Shown: positions 31,031 to 37,291 of the stretch, piece after piece
How positions within the stretch are numbered: the first letter of the stretch is position 1
How the letters are laid out: each line of letters starts with the position of its first letter
DNA from: a virus
Direction: 5' to 3' (one strand)
IMG/VR virus record: IMGVR_UViG_3300021341_000003
Location: 1-37,954 of that record
Length of the DNA stretch: 37,954 bases
Position numbers and translations under genes: made by a program
Notes under the pieces: generated by a model
What the model saw: the letters and a program-made list of their open reading frames with translations, nothing else
Databases searched by the model: none
What the model was told of the DNA's origin: nothing

Positions 31031-31064
31031 GTTAACGTGCATTTTTTTGTTGGCAATCGTCAAC
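31031..31064 (+). promoter_or_regulatory. Early-region motif, copy 2
   Basis: GTTAAC, 12 bases including a T-run, then GTTGGCAATCGTCAAC (31049-31064), which is itself a GTTG-N8-CAAC inverted repeat. The spacing TTGGCA-N17-TTATCT gives a weak sigma70-like alternative reading. Confidence 0.45.
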
Positions 31065-31177
31065 AGCTGTGGTTATCTCCAAATCGTCGGCAGGACGGAA
31101 ACGCCTTACCGACCCGAGGCCGCCAAATCACCTCCTCGGATTAGCCCCGCATTTGGGCACTAAGGTGGGCACCCTCA

Positions 31178-31194
31178 GTCACCTAACGAGTGAC
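31178..31194. promoter_or_regulatory. Inverted repeat GTCAC-N7-GTGAC
   Basis: GTCAC (31178-31182) and GTGAC (31190-31194) around CTAACGA, about 100 bases before the ribozyme. The size suits a dimeric regulator such as the MarR-like protein of this phage, but this link is inference. Confidence 0.35.
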
Positions 31195-31288
31195 AGAACG
31201 GGGTTGTTAGTTTGGTCTCAGCGGGCAAGTGCCCCTCCCTCGGCTGTAGGGGAGTAACGGAGATATGAGACCGGCGAGGGGACGACAC

Positions 31289-31361
31289 TAGTGTCACGGG
31301 CTTGATAAGCAACCTGCATCAGCCGCCCGTCTGATGAGCCTTAAGGAGAGGCGAAACACTA
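31289..31361 (+). ncRNA. Type III hammerhead ribozyme
   Basis: All parts of a hammerhead are present in order. Stem III 3' strand TAGTGT (31289-31294); cleavage nucleotide C 31295 in the GTC context; stem I ACGGGC (31296-31301) with GCCCGT (31325-31330); stem I is extended past an internal loop by TGAT/ATCA (31303-31306 with 31318-31321); core CTGATGA (31331-31337); stem II GCC/GGC (31338-31340 with 31350-31352) around a 9-nt loop; core GAAA (31353-31356), whose last A opens stem III ACACTA (31356-31361). Stem III is open at the ends, which is type III. Every conserved core base is intact, so cleavage after C31295 is expected. Loop II carries the AAGGAG Shine-Dalgarno sequence of the first early gene, and its ATG (31361) begins on the last paired base of stem III. 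Confidence 0.92.
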
Positions 31362-31534
31362 TGTCTAGCATGAGCCAACGCGATTACTTCCACACGGTTG
31401 AGGGCAAGCAGCGCCAGCTGCGCGAGCTGAAACATGACCTGTACCAGACGGAAGATTGGGAGCAGCACGACGAGATCAAAGACCGTATGCGCGCACTCAA
31501 AGCAGAAATCCGTGCCATGCAGGCACCCAACTAA
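31361..31534 (+). CDS. First early protein, small and helical
   Basis: 57 aa from ATG 31361. The Shine-Dalgarno AAGGAGAGG (31343-31351) lies inside loop II and stem II of the hammerhead, and the start codon begins at the edge of stem III. An ATG at 31334 falls in the ribozyme core and has no ribosome binding site. The protein is highly charged and helical (KQRQLRELKHDLYQTEDWEQ; IKDRMRALKAEIRAMQ), probably a helical hairpin. I recognise no family. As first early gene it may act on host enzymes or defence. Confidence 0.75.
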   Translation: MSSMSQRDYFHTVEGKQRQLRELKHDLYQTEDWEQHDEIKDRMRALKAEIRAMQAPN

Positions 31535-31544
31535 GGAGGAAACC

Positions 31545-31640
31545 ATGAAAGCCATCGCACTAAGCGCCTTCGGGCTGGCAGTCTGGGTGGGGGTAGTGGG
31601 TTCTATCTTTGCCCAGATTGTTGACAACCTCCCACAATAG
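31545..31640 (+). CDS. Very small single-TM protein
   Basis: 31 aa from ATG 31545 behind a strong AAGGAGG. Almost the whole protein is one membrane helix (AIALSAFGLAVWVGVVGSIF) with a short polar end (DNLPQ). It resembles the many tiny membrane proteins of phage early regions; a role in superinfection exclusion or membrane modulation is possible. Confidence 0.6.
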   Translation: MKAIALSAFGLAVWVGVVGSIFAQIVDNLPQ

Positions 31641-31656
31641 GCAATAGGAGACATTT

Positions 31657-31974
31657 ATGTACAAGCCAGAGAGCAGGCCCGGCGAGGCCGCAGTCGCCAA
31701 GCGCGTTATCCGCGAGTGCCTCAAGCAGGGGTACACGGTGAGCGTGCATGACGGGGAGGAGTGGGCTGTGAAACAGTCAGACGACTTCGACGCAATCTTT
31801 GACGCGGTGGGGGAGACCGATAGCGACACCCTCAGACTACGCAAGGGGGCGAACAAACCCACAGGCGAGCTGTACCTGATATGGGGCAACGCGGCGGACG
31901 GTAGCGAGCTGCTGGCAGACCATACCGACAATGAGGCTATGAACGCGATTTACAGCGCGGTCTACCCAGAGTGA
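31657..31974 (+). CDS. Conserved-looking phage protein of unknown function
   Basis: 105 aa. Order of features: helical start with AKRVIRECLKQGYTVSV, then HDGEEWAVKQSDDFDAIFDA, and GELYLIWGNAADGSELLADH near the end. This arrangement (DGEEW, TDSDTL, WGN, DNEAM) looks like a small alpha/beta protein that I have seen across unrelated phages without known function. Acidic overall. Confidence 0.65.
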   Translation: MYKPESRPGEAAVAKRVIRECLKQGYTVSVHDGEEWAVKQSDDFDAIFDAVGETDSDTLRLRKGANKPTGELYLIWGNAADGSELLADHTDNEAMNAIYSAVYPE

Positions 31975-32036
31975 CCAACGGTTAGGGGAGGGAGGCAACG
32001 CCTTCCCCTTTCCTCTGTTCACTGAAGGAGGCAGCA

Positions 32037-32246
32037 ATGCCGAAACACTACACACCAGCCCGCCTTCCTGCCCACGCATGGAACGTCGGGGACTTCCTCC
32101 TAGTGGGAGGCAAGGTGAGACGCATCAAAAGCCTGCAAATCATAGGCGACAAGGTGCACGTCAAGGTCGCGTGGATGCCCAAGTACACGGGCATATTCCC
32201 GGCCTATCAAGAGCAGACAATCGGAAAGGCGGTGAAGCATGGCTAA
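32037..32246 (+). CDS. Small basic beta-rich early protein
   Basis: 69 aa from ATG 32037, with GGAGG nine bases upstream. The centre (WNVGDFLLVGGKVRRIKSLQ and KVHVKVAWMPKYTG) suggests a small SH3- or OB-like barrel with basic charge, perhaps nucleic-acid binding. The end overlaps the next gene by eight bases. I recognise no family. Confidence 0.6.
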   Translation: MPKHYTPARLPAHAWNVGDFLLVGGKVRRIKSLQIIGDKVHVKVAWMPKYTGIFPAYQEQTIGKAVKHG

Positions 32247-32415
32247 GCGCAAGGCAACAGTCCGCCTAGAGCGGCACCGGTACGCGCCAGAGCTGAATAA
32301 GCTGGCCCTTGTGGACATGAAAACAGGGGAGGTGCTGGGGGAGAAGGCAACGCCGCAATGCGTGACCATTGGCGAGGCTGAAGAGTACCTGAAGGAGAGG
32401 GGGGAGACCCTATGA
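32239..32415 (+). CDS. Small early protein
   Basis: 58 aa from ATG 32239. A basic start (MAKRKATVRLERHRY) is followed by KLALVDMKTGEVLGEKATPQ and an acidic helix (TIGEAEEYLKERGETL). The stop overlaps the next start (TATGA). I recognise no family. Confidence 0.6.
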   Translation: MAKRKATVRLERHRYAPELNKLALVDMKTGEVLGEKATPQCVTIGEAEEYLKERGETL

Positions 32416-32669
32416 AACGCACACTGCAAGGCCCTTGCGGGTACCGCGTTGAGCTGGACACCGACAAGGTGATCCCTGACGATCCCGGCGCGGATACTCC
32501 CGCCCTTATCTATGACCGGTGGGGCAACGTCGGCACCTACTGGTGTGCATGGGACACGGGCTACGTTGAGGAGCGCTTCATCAGCGCCAAGGCGGTGCAC
32601 GAATGGCTCGATGAAATCAATGAGGAAGTGAACGCCTTCCTGTACCCGGAGGAAACCGGCAATGTTTGA
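32412..32669 (+). CDS. Small acidic early protein
   Basis: 85 aa from ATG 32412. A central WGNVGTYWCAWDTGYVEERF with several aromatic residues and a C-terminal acidic helix (AVHEWLDEINEEVNAFL). Overlaps its neighbours on both sides. The acidic character would suit a DNA mimic, but that is only a possibility. Confidence 0.6.
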   Translation: MKRTLQGPCGYRVELDTDKVIPDDPGADTPALIYDRWGNVGTYWCAWDTGYVEERFISAKAVHEWLDEINEEVNAFLYPEETGNV

Positions 32670-33264
32670 ACGTGACCAAGCACTGATTGCGGAGTACGCG
32701 CAAGCCTCGCCTGAGAACATGGCAGGGGTATACCGTTTCGTGCTCGCTACCATACAGCAGCCCCTCGAGCAGGTGGGTGAGATCAAGGCTGACTTTGAGG
32801 AAAAAGGGGAGGCGTCTCGCTACGCCTTCGCCAGTAAGCGGACGGCTTTGCAGTGGCTGGCTGACCCGGCCAATGTGGACAGCATGTATGCAATCGCGAT
32901 GGCCCGTAAAGAGGCGGGACGCGATGCCCTGCTGGCTGTGTTCGCTGAGCTTCCCGGCCTTGGCATTGTGAAGGCTGGCTTCATGGTGCAGCTGTGCTTC
33001 GGTGTGAGTGGGTGCCTTGATACCCACAACATGAAGCGGCTGGACATCAACCCTAACCGGTTCGCTGCGGCACGCTACAAGGGGGCCAAAACAGAGGCCA
33101 CTAAGCAGGCCATTCGTGACGAGTATCACGCGGCGGTCGATCGCCTGGGAGGGTGCGAGGCCCTCTGGAATAGCTGGTGCGATTACGTCGCCACCCTGAG
33201 ACCGGCCAAGTGGGAGAGTGGAGACGTGGTTTCACGCTACCATTCCGCCGTGATTGCAAATTGA
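32662..33264 (+). CDS. Helix-hairpin-helix protein, possibly DNA-glycosylase-like
   Basis: 200 aa, all-helical in appearance. The segment ELPGLGIVKAGFMVQL followed by GCLDTHNMKRLDINP (about residues 105-135) has the LPG-x-G helix-hairpin-helix and the trailing Asp of the HhH-GPD glycosylase fold, with the usual distance of about 20 residues between Lys and Asp. There is no iron-sulfur cluster motif, and the remainder is not an obvious match. If real, it could remove modified or deaminated bases from host or phage DNA. Overlaps the previous gene by eight bases and ends the first early group. Confidence 0.6.
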   Translation: MFERDQALIAEYAQASPENMAGVYRFVLATIQQPLEQVGEIKADFEEKGEASRYAFASKRTALQWLADPANVDSMYAIAMARKEAGRDALLAVFAELPGLGIVKAGFMVQLCFGVSGCLDTHNMKRLDINPNRFAAARYKGAKTEATKQAIRDEYHAAVDRLGGCEALWNSWCDYVATLRPAKWESGDVVSRYHSAVIAN

Positions 33265-33266
33265 TT

Positions 33267-33298
33267 GTTGACAGGTAGCCACAGTTGGCAACCATCAC
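33267..33298 (+). promoter_or_regulatory. Early-region motif, copy 3, before the second early group
   Basis: GTTGAC, 11 bases, then GTTGGCAACCATCAC (33284-33298), with the same 17-base offset as copy 1. TTGACA (33268-33273) is a perfect -35 box; ACCATC or CCATCA lies at -10 distance but is a poor -10. The element occupies the only intergenic gap inside the early block and is followed by TAAGGAG and ATG 33323. Confidence 0.5.
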
Positions 33299-33322
33299 AT
33301 ACACACATAAGGAGACCAACCC

Positions 33323-33973
33323 ATGACCAACGCCATTCAAATTGAGGACAACAACCCCGGTGGCATCCAGCCGTGGTCACGCCGGGCGATGCCCGTGGTG
33401 ATCTTCGCGGTGAGTGAGTACGCCGCTGACCATACCGACCCTGACGCCATCGAGGCGGGGATCATCAGTGACCTGACAAGGGCAGGCATCAAGGTGGTGG
33501 ACCTACATGGCGTCTACAAAGGCAAGCCTGAGCGCAGCTACATGGTGACCCTGAGCGATTACGAGGGACGGGTGCTGAACCGTATCGGCTACGCCCTGCA
33601 ATTCGAGGAGACAATCCTCCTCCTCGGATCACACCGCGACAGCCGCGCTCGGCGGGAAGCTACACTGTGCCACCCGGTGACACTGCAGGAGGTGGCTGCA
33701 CTGGGCTACATGGGGGAGGTGAAGGCGGAGGACCGTGACCAGTTCGAGGGTCTCACCACCCGCATGATTGGCGGGGAGGAACGCTACTTCACAGCCATGC
33801 CGTTCGCTGACTGGTGCAAGTACGAGGACATCAAGCGGGACGGTGTGCAGCTGGCTGAGCTGGGTGCTGACTGGCGCAACGCTTCCAAGCTGTGGACCTG
33901 CAGCACTGGGGTGCACTCGCCACGCCGGACGGCTGAGGAAAACATCGCCATCACCCAAGCAGGTGCAGCATGA
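33323..33973 (+). CDS. Early protein of unknown function
   Basis: 216 aa, the largest early protein, with TAAGGAG before ATG 33323. Alpha/beta in appearance: PVVIFAVSEYAADHTDPDA, GIKVVDLHGVYKGKPERSYM and EETILLLGSHRDSRARREAT. Motifs such as LLGSHRDS hint at an enzyme, but I recognise no family. Overlaps the next gene by four bases. Confidence 0.65.
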   Translation: MTNAIQIEDNNPGGIQPWSRRAMPVVIFAVSEYAADHTDPDAIEAGIISDLTRAGIKVVDLHGVYKGKPERSYMVTLSDYEGRVLNRIGYALQFEETILLLGSHRDSRARREATLCHPVTLQEVAALGYMGEVKAEDRDQFEGLTTRMIGGEERYFTAMPFADWCKYEDIKRDGVQLAELGADWRNASKLWTCSTGVHSPRRTAEENIAITQAGAA

Positions 33974-34308
33974 GGGGCAAGCAGACAGTATACGAATGGT
34001 GCATCGAGACCGTGTCGAAGGACGGGGACATCGTTGACCACAACCATCGCGACAAGCTGGAGAACTACCACGTAAGCGAGCTGCTCGAGGACGAGGAAGG
34101 TTACACCAAGCGCCTCGTGCTGGTGCGAGATGTGTTCAGCTACGGCGATCTGGTCTGCCGGTCATGGGCTTACCTGACTGGGCCTGACCGGGTGCTGCCC
34201 ACCCACTTCAACGACACCAGCTGCGACGTGGCACCTGTACCTAAGCGGTTCCCTCTGGAGCTGACCCGGTGGCGCGCAAACCTGAGAGCGAAGGGAGCTA
34301 AGACATGA
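33970..34308 (+). CDS. Early protein, hypothetical
   Basis: 112 aa from ATG 33970. It opens KQTVYEWCIETVSKDGDIVD and continues HNHRDKLENYHVSELLEDEE, a small alpha/beta layout seen in several phage early proteins of unknown function. C-terminal part is basic. Overlaps both neighbours by four bases. Confidence 0.6.
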   Translation: MRGKQTVYEWCIETVSKDGDIVDHNHRDKLENYHVSELLEDEEGYTKRLVLVRDVFSYGDLVCRSWAYLTGPDRVLPTHFNDTSCDVAPVPKRFPLELTRWRANLRAKGAKT

Positions 34309-34637
34309 CCAATGGCTACGAATACTACGAGGTCTGGCCCGTACGTAAGACGAAGAACGGTGGGGTCGAGCGCATCCTGCAACCATCACTCGAAGCGCTC
34401 GAGGCGTCAGGTGAGAAGCCAGACTTCTGGTCCCTGTACGGGGTGTACGGAGGAGAGGCCGAGGCCATCGGTGACTTCGTGTCATGGGAGGCAGCGTACC
34501 GGGTGATGAACCTGATCCTTGCCCCTCTGGCTGAGGTGCGTGACGTGCTCGAGTGCCACGCCTGTACCGGGAAGGGCGGCATCCTCCGCCACGTCGAGGA
34601 CATCATCAATCAATCATCCAATGAGGAGCGCTTCTGA
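34305..34637 (+). CDS. Early protein, hypothetical
   Basis: 110 aa. It starts MTNGYEYYEVWPVRKTKNGG and contains DFWSLYGVYGGEAEAIGDFV, then ECHACTGKGGILRH with two cysteines (CHAC) near the C-terminus. Its opening resembles the previous product (YEW..ETVSKDG against YEYYEVWPVRKTKNG), so the two may be distant duplicates. Overlaps both neighbours. Confidence 0.6.
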   Translation: MTNGYEYYEVWPVRKTKNGGVERILQPSLEALEASGEKPDFWSLYGVYGGEAEAIGDFVSWEAAYRVMNLILAPLAEVRDVLECHACTGKGGILRHVEDIINQSSNEERF

Positions 34638-34903
34638 TGGCTGCGAAGAAGTTCAAGGAGATCGAGGTGTACGGCATGAAGAAGATGCCGGACGGGAGCG
34701 ACGGCCTCGCCCCTCGGGAGGAGGTGGAATACTGGGACGTCTGTGTACGGGAGACCGAGGACACGGACGACCCGGAGTGGACCGGCGAGATCAACATTCT
34801 CGAGGAGTACGAGTACCTCACCGCTGAGCAGGCATCGCAGGTGGTGGTGGAGATGCGCGCCAAGTACCCGGACGCATCGGAAGACGATTGGATCACAGCT
34901 TAG
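34637..34903 (+). CDS. Small acidic early protein
   Basis: 88 aa. Opening KKFKEIEVYGMKKMPDGSDG then a strongly acidic centre (VCVRETEDTDDPEWTGEINI) and a helical end (TAEQASQVVVEMRAKYPDAS). Starts on the stop of the previous gene. High negative charge would suit an inhibitor of DNA-binding proteins; no family recognised. Confidence 0.6.
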   Translation: MAAKKFKEIEVYGMKKMPDGSDGLAPREEVEYWDVCVRETEDTDDPEWTGEINILEEYEYLTAEQASQVVVEMRAKYPDASEDDWITA

Positions 34904-34912
34904 GAGGGAACC

Positions 34913-35164
34913 ATGAAGACAGTTTATGTGGTGCTACAGACCAGCCTCGGAAACGACAGCCACGTCGCTGCGTTCTCCACCCTCGAGAAGGCGAGAGCGT
35001 ACGCCCTGAAGCTGACGCTCAACGTCGCCTCGGATCATGACCTGACCGAGAAGGTCGAAGGTCTCACCCATCATTCGGAAGTGAGCGGAGTGCTGTTCGA
35101 CAACGACGTGTACGACGGCGTCGAAATCCTCTCGCCCGACATCGACATCCACGCAGACCAGTAA
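34913..35164 (+). CDS. Small early protein
   Basis: 83 aa from ATG 34913 behind AGGAGGG. It opens MKTVYVVLQTSLGNDSHVAA then FSTLEKARAYALKL, a beta-alpha layout common in small phage proteins of unknown function that report or respond to nothing known. Acidic C-terminus (DGVEILSPDIDIHAD). Confidence 0.6.
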   Translation: MKTVYVVLQTSLGNDSHVAAFSTLEKARAYALKLTLNVASDHDLTEKVEGLTHHSEVSGVLFDNDVYDGVEILSPDIDIHADQ

Positions 35165-35175
35165 GGAGGCAGATC

Positions 35176-35346
35176 ATGCCGAAGTTCAAACTGCGCACCA
35201 GCATCCGCACCTACTACGAGATCGAGGTGGAGGCTGAGAGTGAGGCTGAGCTGAGTAGCGAGTGGCGCGACGTCATCATGGACGAGGGCCACGGCAAAGA
35301 GATCGACAGTGATGCAACAGATTTGGAGGAGATCATCCCATGCTGA
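35176..35346 (+). CDS. Small acidic early protein
   Basis: 56 aa from ATG 35176 behind AAGGAGG. Beta start (FKLRTSIRTYYEIEVEAESE) followed by an acidic helix-rich part (EAELSSEWRDVIMDEG; DSDATDLEEIIPC). The stop overlaps the start of the next gene. I recognise no family. Confidence 0.6.
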   Translation: MPKFKLRTSIRTYYEIEVEAESEAELSSEWRDVIMDEGHGKEIDSDATDLEEIIPC

Positions 35347-35552
35347 CACTCAAGGCGACGGCGCGTGCACTTCAACAGGGAGAGGAAGTGCGCGTGTCCC
35401 ACATTCAACACGGATACCGGGGCCAGGCGCGTAAGCTGGCACGGAAGAAGTACCGCATCGGGCAGACGGTGGAGGGCAACGTGGTCCTCTACAACCCACG
35501 CTTCGGTGCCTCCTCAGTGGTCCGCGACGTGGGCGATCGGAGGGCTGCATGA
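35340..35552 (+). CDS. Small basic early protein
   Basis: 70 aa from ATG 35340. LTLKATARALQQGEEVRVSH looks like a short helix-turn start, then HGYRGQARKLARKKYRIGQ is strongly basic and VEGNVVLYNPRFGASSVV is beta-rich. Nucleic-acid binding is plausible. Last gene of the tight early series; a looser region follows. Confidence 0.6.
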   Translation: MLTLKATARALQQGEEVRVSHIQHGYRGQARKLARKKYRIGQTVEGNVVLYNPRFGASSVVRDVGDRRAA

Positions 35553-35599
35553 GCAGTGCACTGTAAACGTGAGCGCTGAAGGGCAGAGACCTGAGCAAC

Positions 35600-35701
35600 T
35601 TGCCGGTATCTGTTGTCAAGGTGTTAACGGGTGACCTTGTTGAAGGGACCCATGCGACGGTGATGGGACTGTCGGAATTAATCAACCATTGCAGATGGTG
35701 A
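35600..35701 (+). CDS. Possible very small protein
   Basis: 33 aa if started at TTG 35600 (an in-frame GTG lies at 35621). The sequence (PVSVVKVLTGDLVEG then GLSELINHCRW) looks protein-like, but no good ribosome binding site is visible. It would fill the 165-base gap before the next gene, which otherwise contains GTTAAC at 35623-35628 and TATAAG near 35711. Confidence 0.25.
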   Translation: MPVSVVKVLTGDLVEGTHATVMGLSELINHCRW

Positions 35702-35717
35702 ACAAAGGGTATAAGTA

Positions 35718-36170
35718 ATGCACGTAAATGCAGCAGGAATGGAACTGCAGTTTGTCAATGGGGTTATGCTAATCCGCCTTGGAAGAGGAAGCGTATTAGT
35801 CTCATGGTGCAATGATTTCGGTCGGGGCTGGAAGAAGGAGGCAATCGACAATGAGCAAGAACGGGGACAGCGCTGGACGAATGGGAGGTGGGAGATCATC
35901 CTCTCACGCCGAGCGTCTAAGCGCCGAGGAAAAGGCACGGGCTCTGCGGGCTCGTCGGGCTCTGGCTCTCTTCATGGAGCAGATGCCGGGGGCGGTGGTG
36001 ACGGACGTAGCTCTGCTACTATCCATTGCCTCGGAACATATCGGGCAAGGGGAACATGCGGAGCGCCTGGGCCTGGACCGGAGTGGGGCGAGTGTAGCGG
36101 TGAGGCGGCTTGGACAAGGTGGCCGTGGCGCTTACAGGAAGGGCATGGACTGGGTCGCTTACGAGCCTGA
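35718..36170 (+). CDS. Hypothetical protein overlapping the regulator gene
   Basis: 150 aa from ATG 35718. The first 55 residues (MELQFVNGVMLIRLGRGSVL; SWCNDFGRGWKKEAIDNEQE) look genuine and lie in relatively AT-rich DNA. From about residue 45 the frame runs inside the MarR-like gene in another phase and becomes Gly/Ser/Arg-rich (GTGSAGSSGSGS), as expected of a shadow. The real protein may be the N-terminal part only, extended by loss of its stop codon, or a small activator partner of the regulator. Confidence 0.4.
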   Translation: MHVNAAGMELQFVNGVMLIRLGRGSVLVSWCNDFGRGWKKEAIDNEQERGQRWTNGRWEIILSRRASKRRGKGTGSAGSSGSGSLHGADAGGGGDGRSSATIHCLGTYRARGTCGAPGPGPEWGECSGEAAWTRWPWRLQEGHGLGRLRA

Positions 36171-36261
36171 CCCGAACGACGACCGAAGGAAGATACCTGT
36201 GTTGACGGCAAGTGGCGAGATGATGGTCCGCACCTTGCTTGACGCACTGGCTCCAAACTAG
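35851..36261 (+). CDS. MarR-like winged-helix transcription regulator
   Basis: 136 aa from ATG 35851 with AAGGAGG nine bases upstream; the frame is open further back without a better start. After a disordered start, LSAEEKARALRARRAL and a helical dimer-type part lead to a helix-turn-helix (ERLGLDRSGASVAVRRLGQG) and a MarR-type wing (YEPDPNDDRRKIPVLTASG) and final helix. MarR proteins bind short palindromes as dimers. Its place directly before the integrase suggests control of lysogeny, for which T7-like phages have no CI-type repressor. Binding sites and targets are unknown; inverted repeats at 31178 and the three-copy motif are candidates. Confidence 0.8.
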   Translation: MSKNGDSAGRMGGGRSSSHAERLSAEEKARALRARRALALFMEQMPGAVVTDVALLLSIASEHIGQGEHAERLGLDRSGASVAVRRLGQGGRGAYRKGMDWVAYEPDPNDDRRKIPVLTASGEMMVRTLLDALAPN

Positions 36262-36271
36262 GGGGGAACCC

Positions 36272-37291
36272 ATGAGTAAGACTGAAACGCTGCCCGCTGG
36301 GATGCACCAGCGGAAGGACACCGGCGCCTATACTGTTGACTATACCGATCAATCCGGCACTAGGCACCGTCGCTCATTCAAAACATTCGAGGCGGCACAC
36401 GCCCGGCTCAAGCAGCTGCAGGAAGCAGACGGTGAGGGCGGGGTAAACGAGCACGGCAAGGTGCGCACGCTTCAGGACGCACTCGACCTCGCCCTGAAAC
36501 GCTGGGACAAACAACGCGCGCCGCTCACCCAGCTGAAGAACGCCAAGGCAGCCATCGACTTCTTCGGTGAGAAACTGCTGGTCGAGTTCACGGTGGCGGA
36601 CATCCGTGCCTACAAGGCACACCTCGTGGCCAAGGGTAACGGAGACGGCACGATCAACCGGAAGCTCAGTGCCCTGAGTGTCATGTTCAAGGAGGCCATC
36701 GACGAGGGGGCCATCACATCCATGCCGCAGATCAAGCGGGTGCGTGAGGTCGCCAACCGTATCCGCTTCCTGACGGCGGAGGAGGAGGCCAAACTGGACG
36801 CCCTGATCCGGTACGTGAGCGAGGAGGCAGCGGACATCTGCCTGTTCCTGATCGACACCGGCCTGCGTGTGCAGCAGGAGGGACTGGCCGTGGAGGTGCA
36901 CCACATGGTGCGAGACCGTACCGGCAAGGTGCAGCTACTCGTCACTGACGGGAAGGGCGGCAAGGCACGGAGCATCTACCTCACGGCTCGCGCGGAGACC
37001 ATCGCAGCCAAGTACACAGAGCAGGCGAAGGAGGCTGGCCGGTCGCTGCTGTTCTCCCTGAACTACGACGCACTGTACCGCATCTTCGTCACCGCTCGGC
37101 GGAAGCTGGAGCTGGACGACGTGACCATCCACACCCTGCGCCACACCTGTGCATCCCGCATGGCCCAGCGCGGGGTCGCCCTCCAGGTCATCAAGGCGTG
37201 GATGGGGCACACATCTATCAACACGACCATGCGCTACGTCCACCTCGCGACGGAGCATCTGGTCTCAGCAGTGGAGGCAATGGAACAATGA
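36272..37291 (+). CDS. int: Tyrosine-type site-specific integrase
   Basis: 339 aa from ATG 36272 behind GGGGGG; an upstream in-frame ATG (36239) lies inside the regulator gene. N-terminal arm-binding-like part, core-binding helices (about 60-150), and a catalytic domain with Arg198 (DTGLR), Lys near 230 (GKGGKAR), His286-x-x-Arg289 (HTLRHT), His312 (MGHTS) and nucleophile Tyr322 (TTMRY). It recombines attP with the tRNA-Leu anticodon-loop site. The gene ends ATGA, overlapping the next start. Confidence 0.95.
   Translation: MSKTETLPAGMHQRKDTGAYTVDYTDQSGTRHRRSFKTFEAAHARLKQLQEADGEGGVNEHGKVRTLQDALDLALKRWDKQRAPLTQLKNAKAAIDFFGEKLLVEFTVADIRAYKAHLVAKGNGDGTINRKLSALSVMFKEAIDEGAITSMPQIKRVREVANRIRFLTAEEEAKLDALIRYVSEEAADICLFLIDTGLRVQQEGLAVEVHHMVRDRTGKVQLLVTDGKGGKARSIYLTARAETIAAKYTEQAKEAGRSLLFSLNYDALYRIFVTARRKLELDDVTIHTLRHTCASRMAQRGVALQVIKAWMGHTSINTTMRYVHLATEHLVSAVEAMEQ

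Larger units (their letters stand above)
30450..31288. other. Long non-coding region: probable virion DNA ends and early control region
   Basis: About 840 bases without a supported gene between the late and early blocks. In a T7-like genome this is where the concatemer junction (terminal repeat and packaging cut) and then the host-type early promoters lie. The first part is very GC-rich with alternating purine-pyrimidine tracts (listed separately). From about 30920 it turns AT-richer with T-runs, TTCGGTTAAC at 30930 and 31027, inverted repeats and a structured leader (GGTCTCA 31214-31220 with TGAGACC 31266-31272). Long open frames on both strands here are explained by the Arg/His/Ala-rich composition and lack ribosome binding sites. 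Confidence 0.7.

Noticed and set aside
30934-31078. Plain sigma70 promoters at the TTAACA/TTGGCA boxes
   Set aside because: The -10 positions (ATCGTC, TTATCT) are poor, so they are reported only as a repeated motif of unknown role.
2894-31360. Promoters of the phage RNA polymerase
   Set aside because: I compared the main intergenic regions by eye and found no shared 18-23-bp consensus; a motif search is needed.
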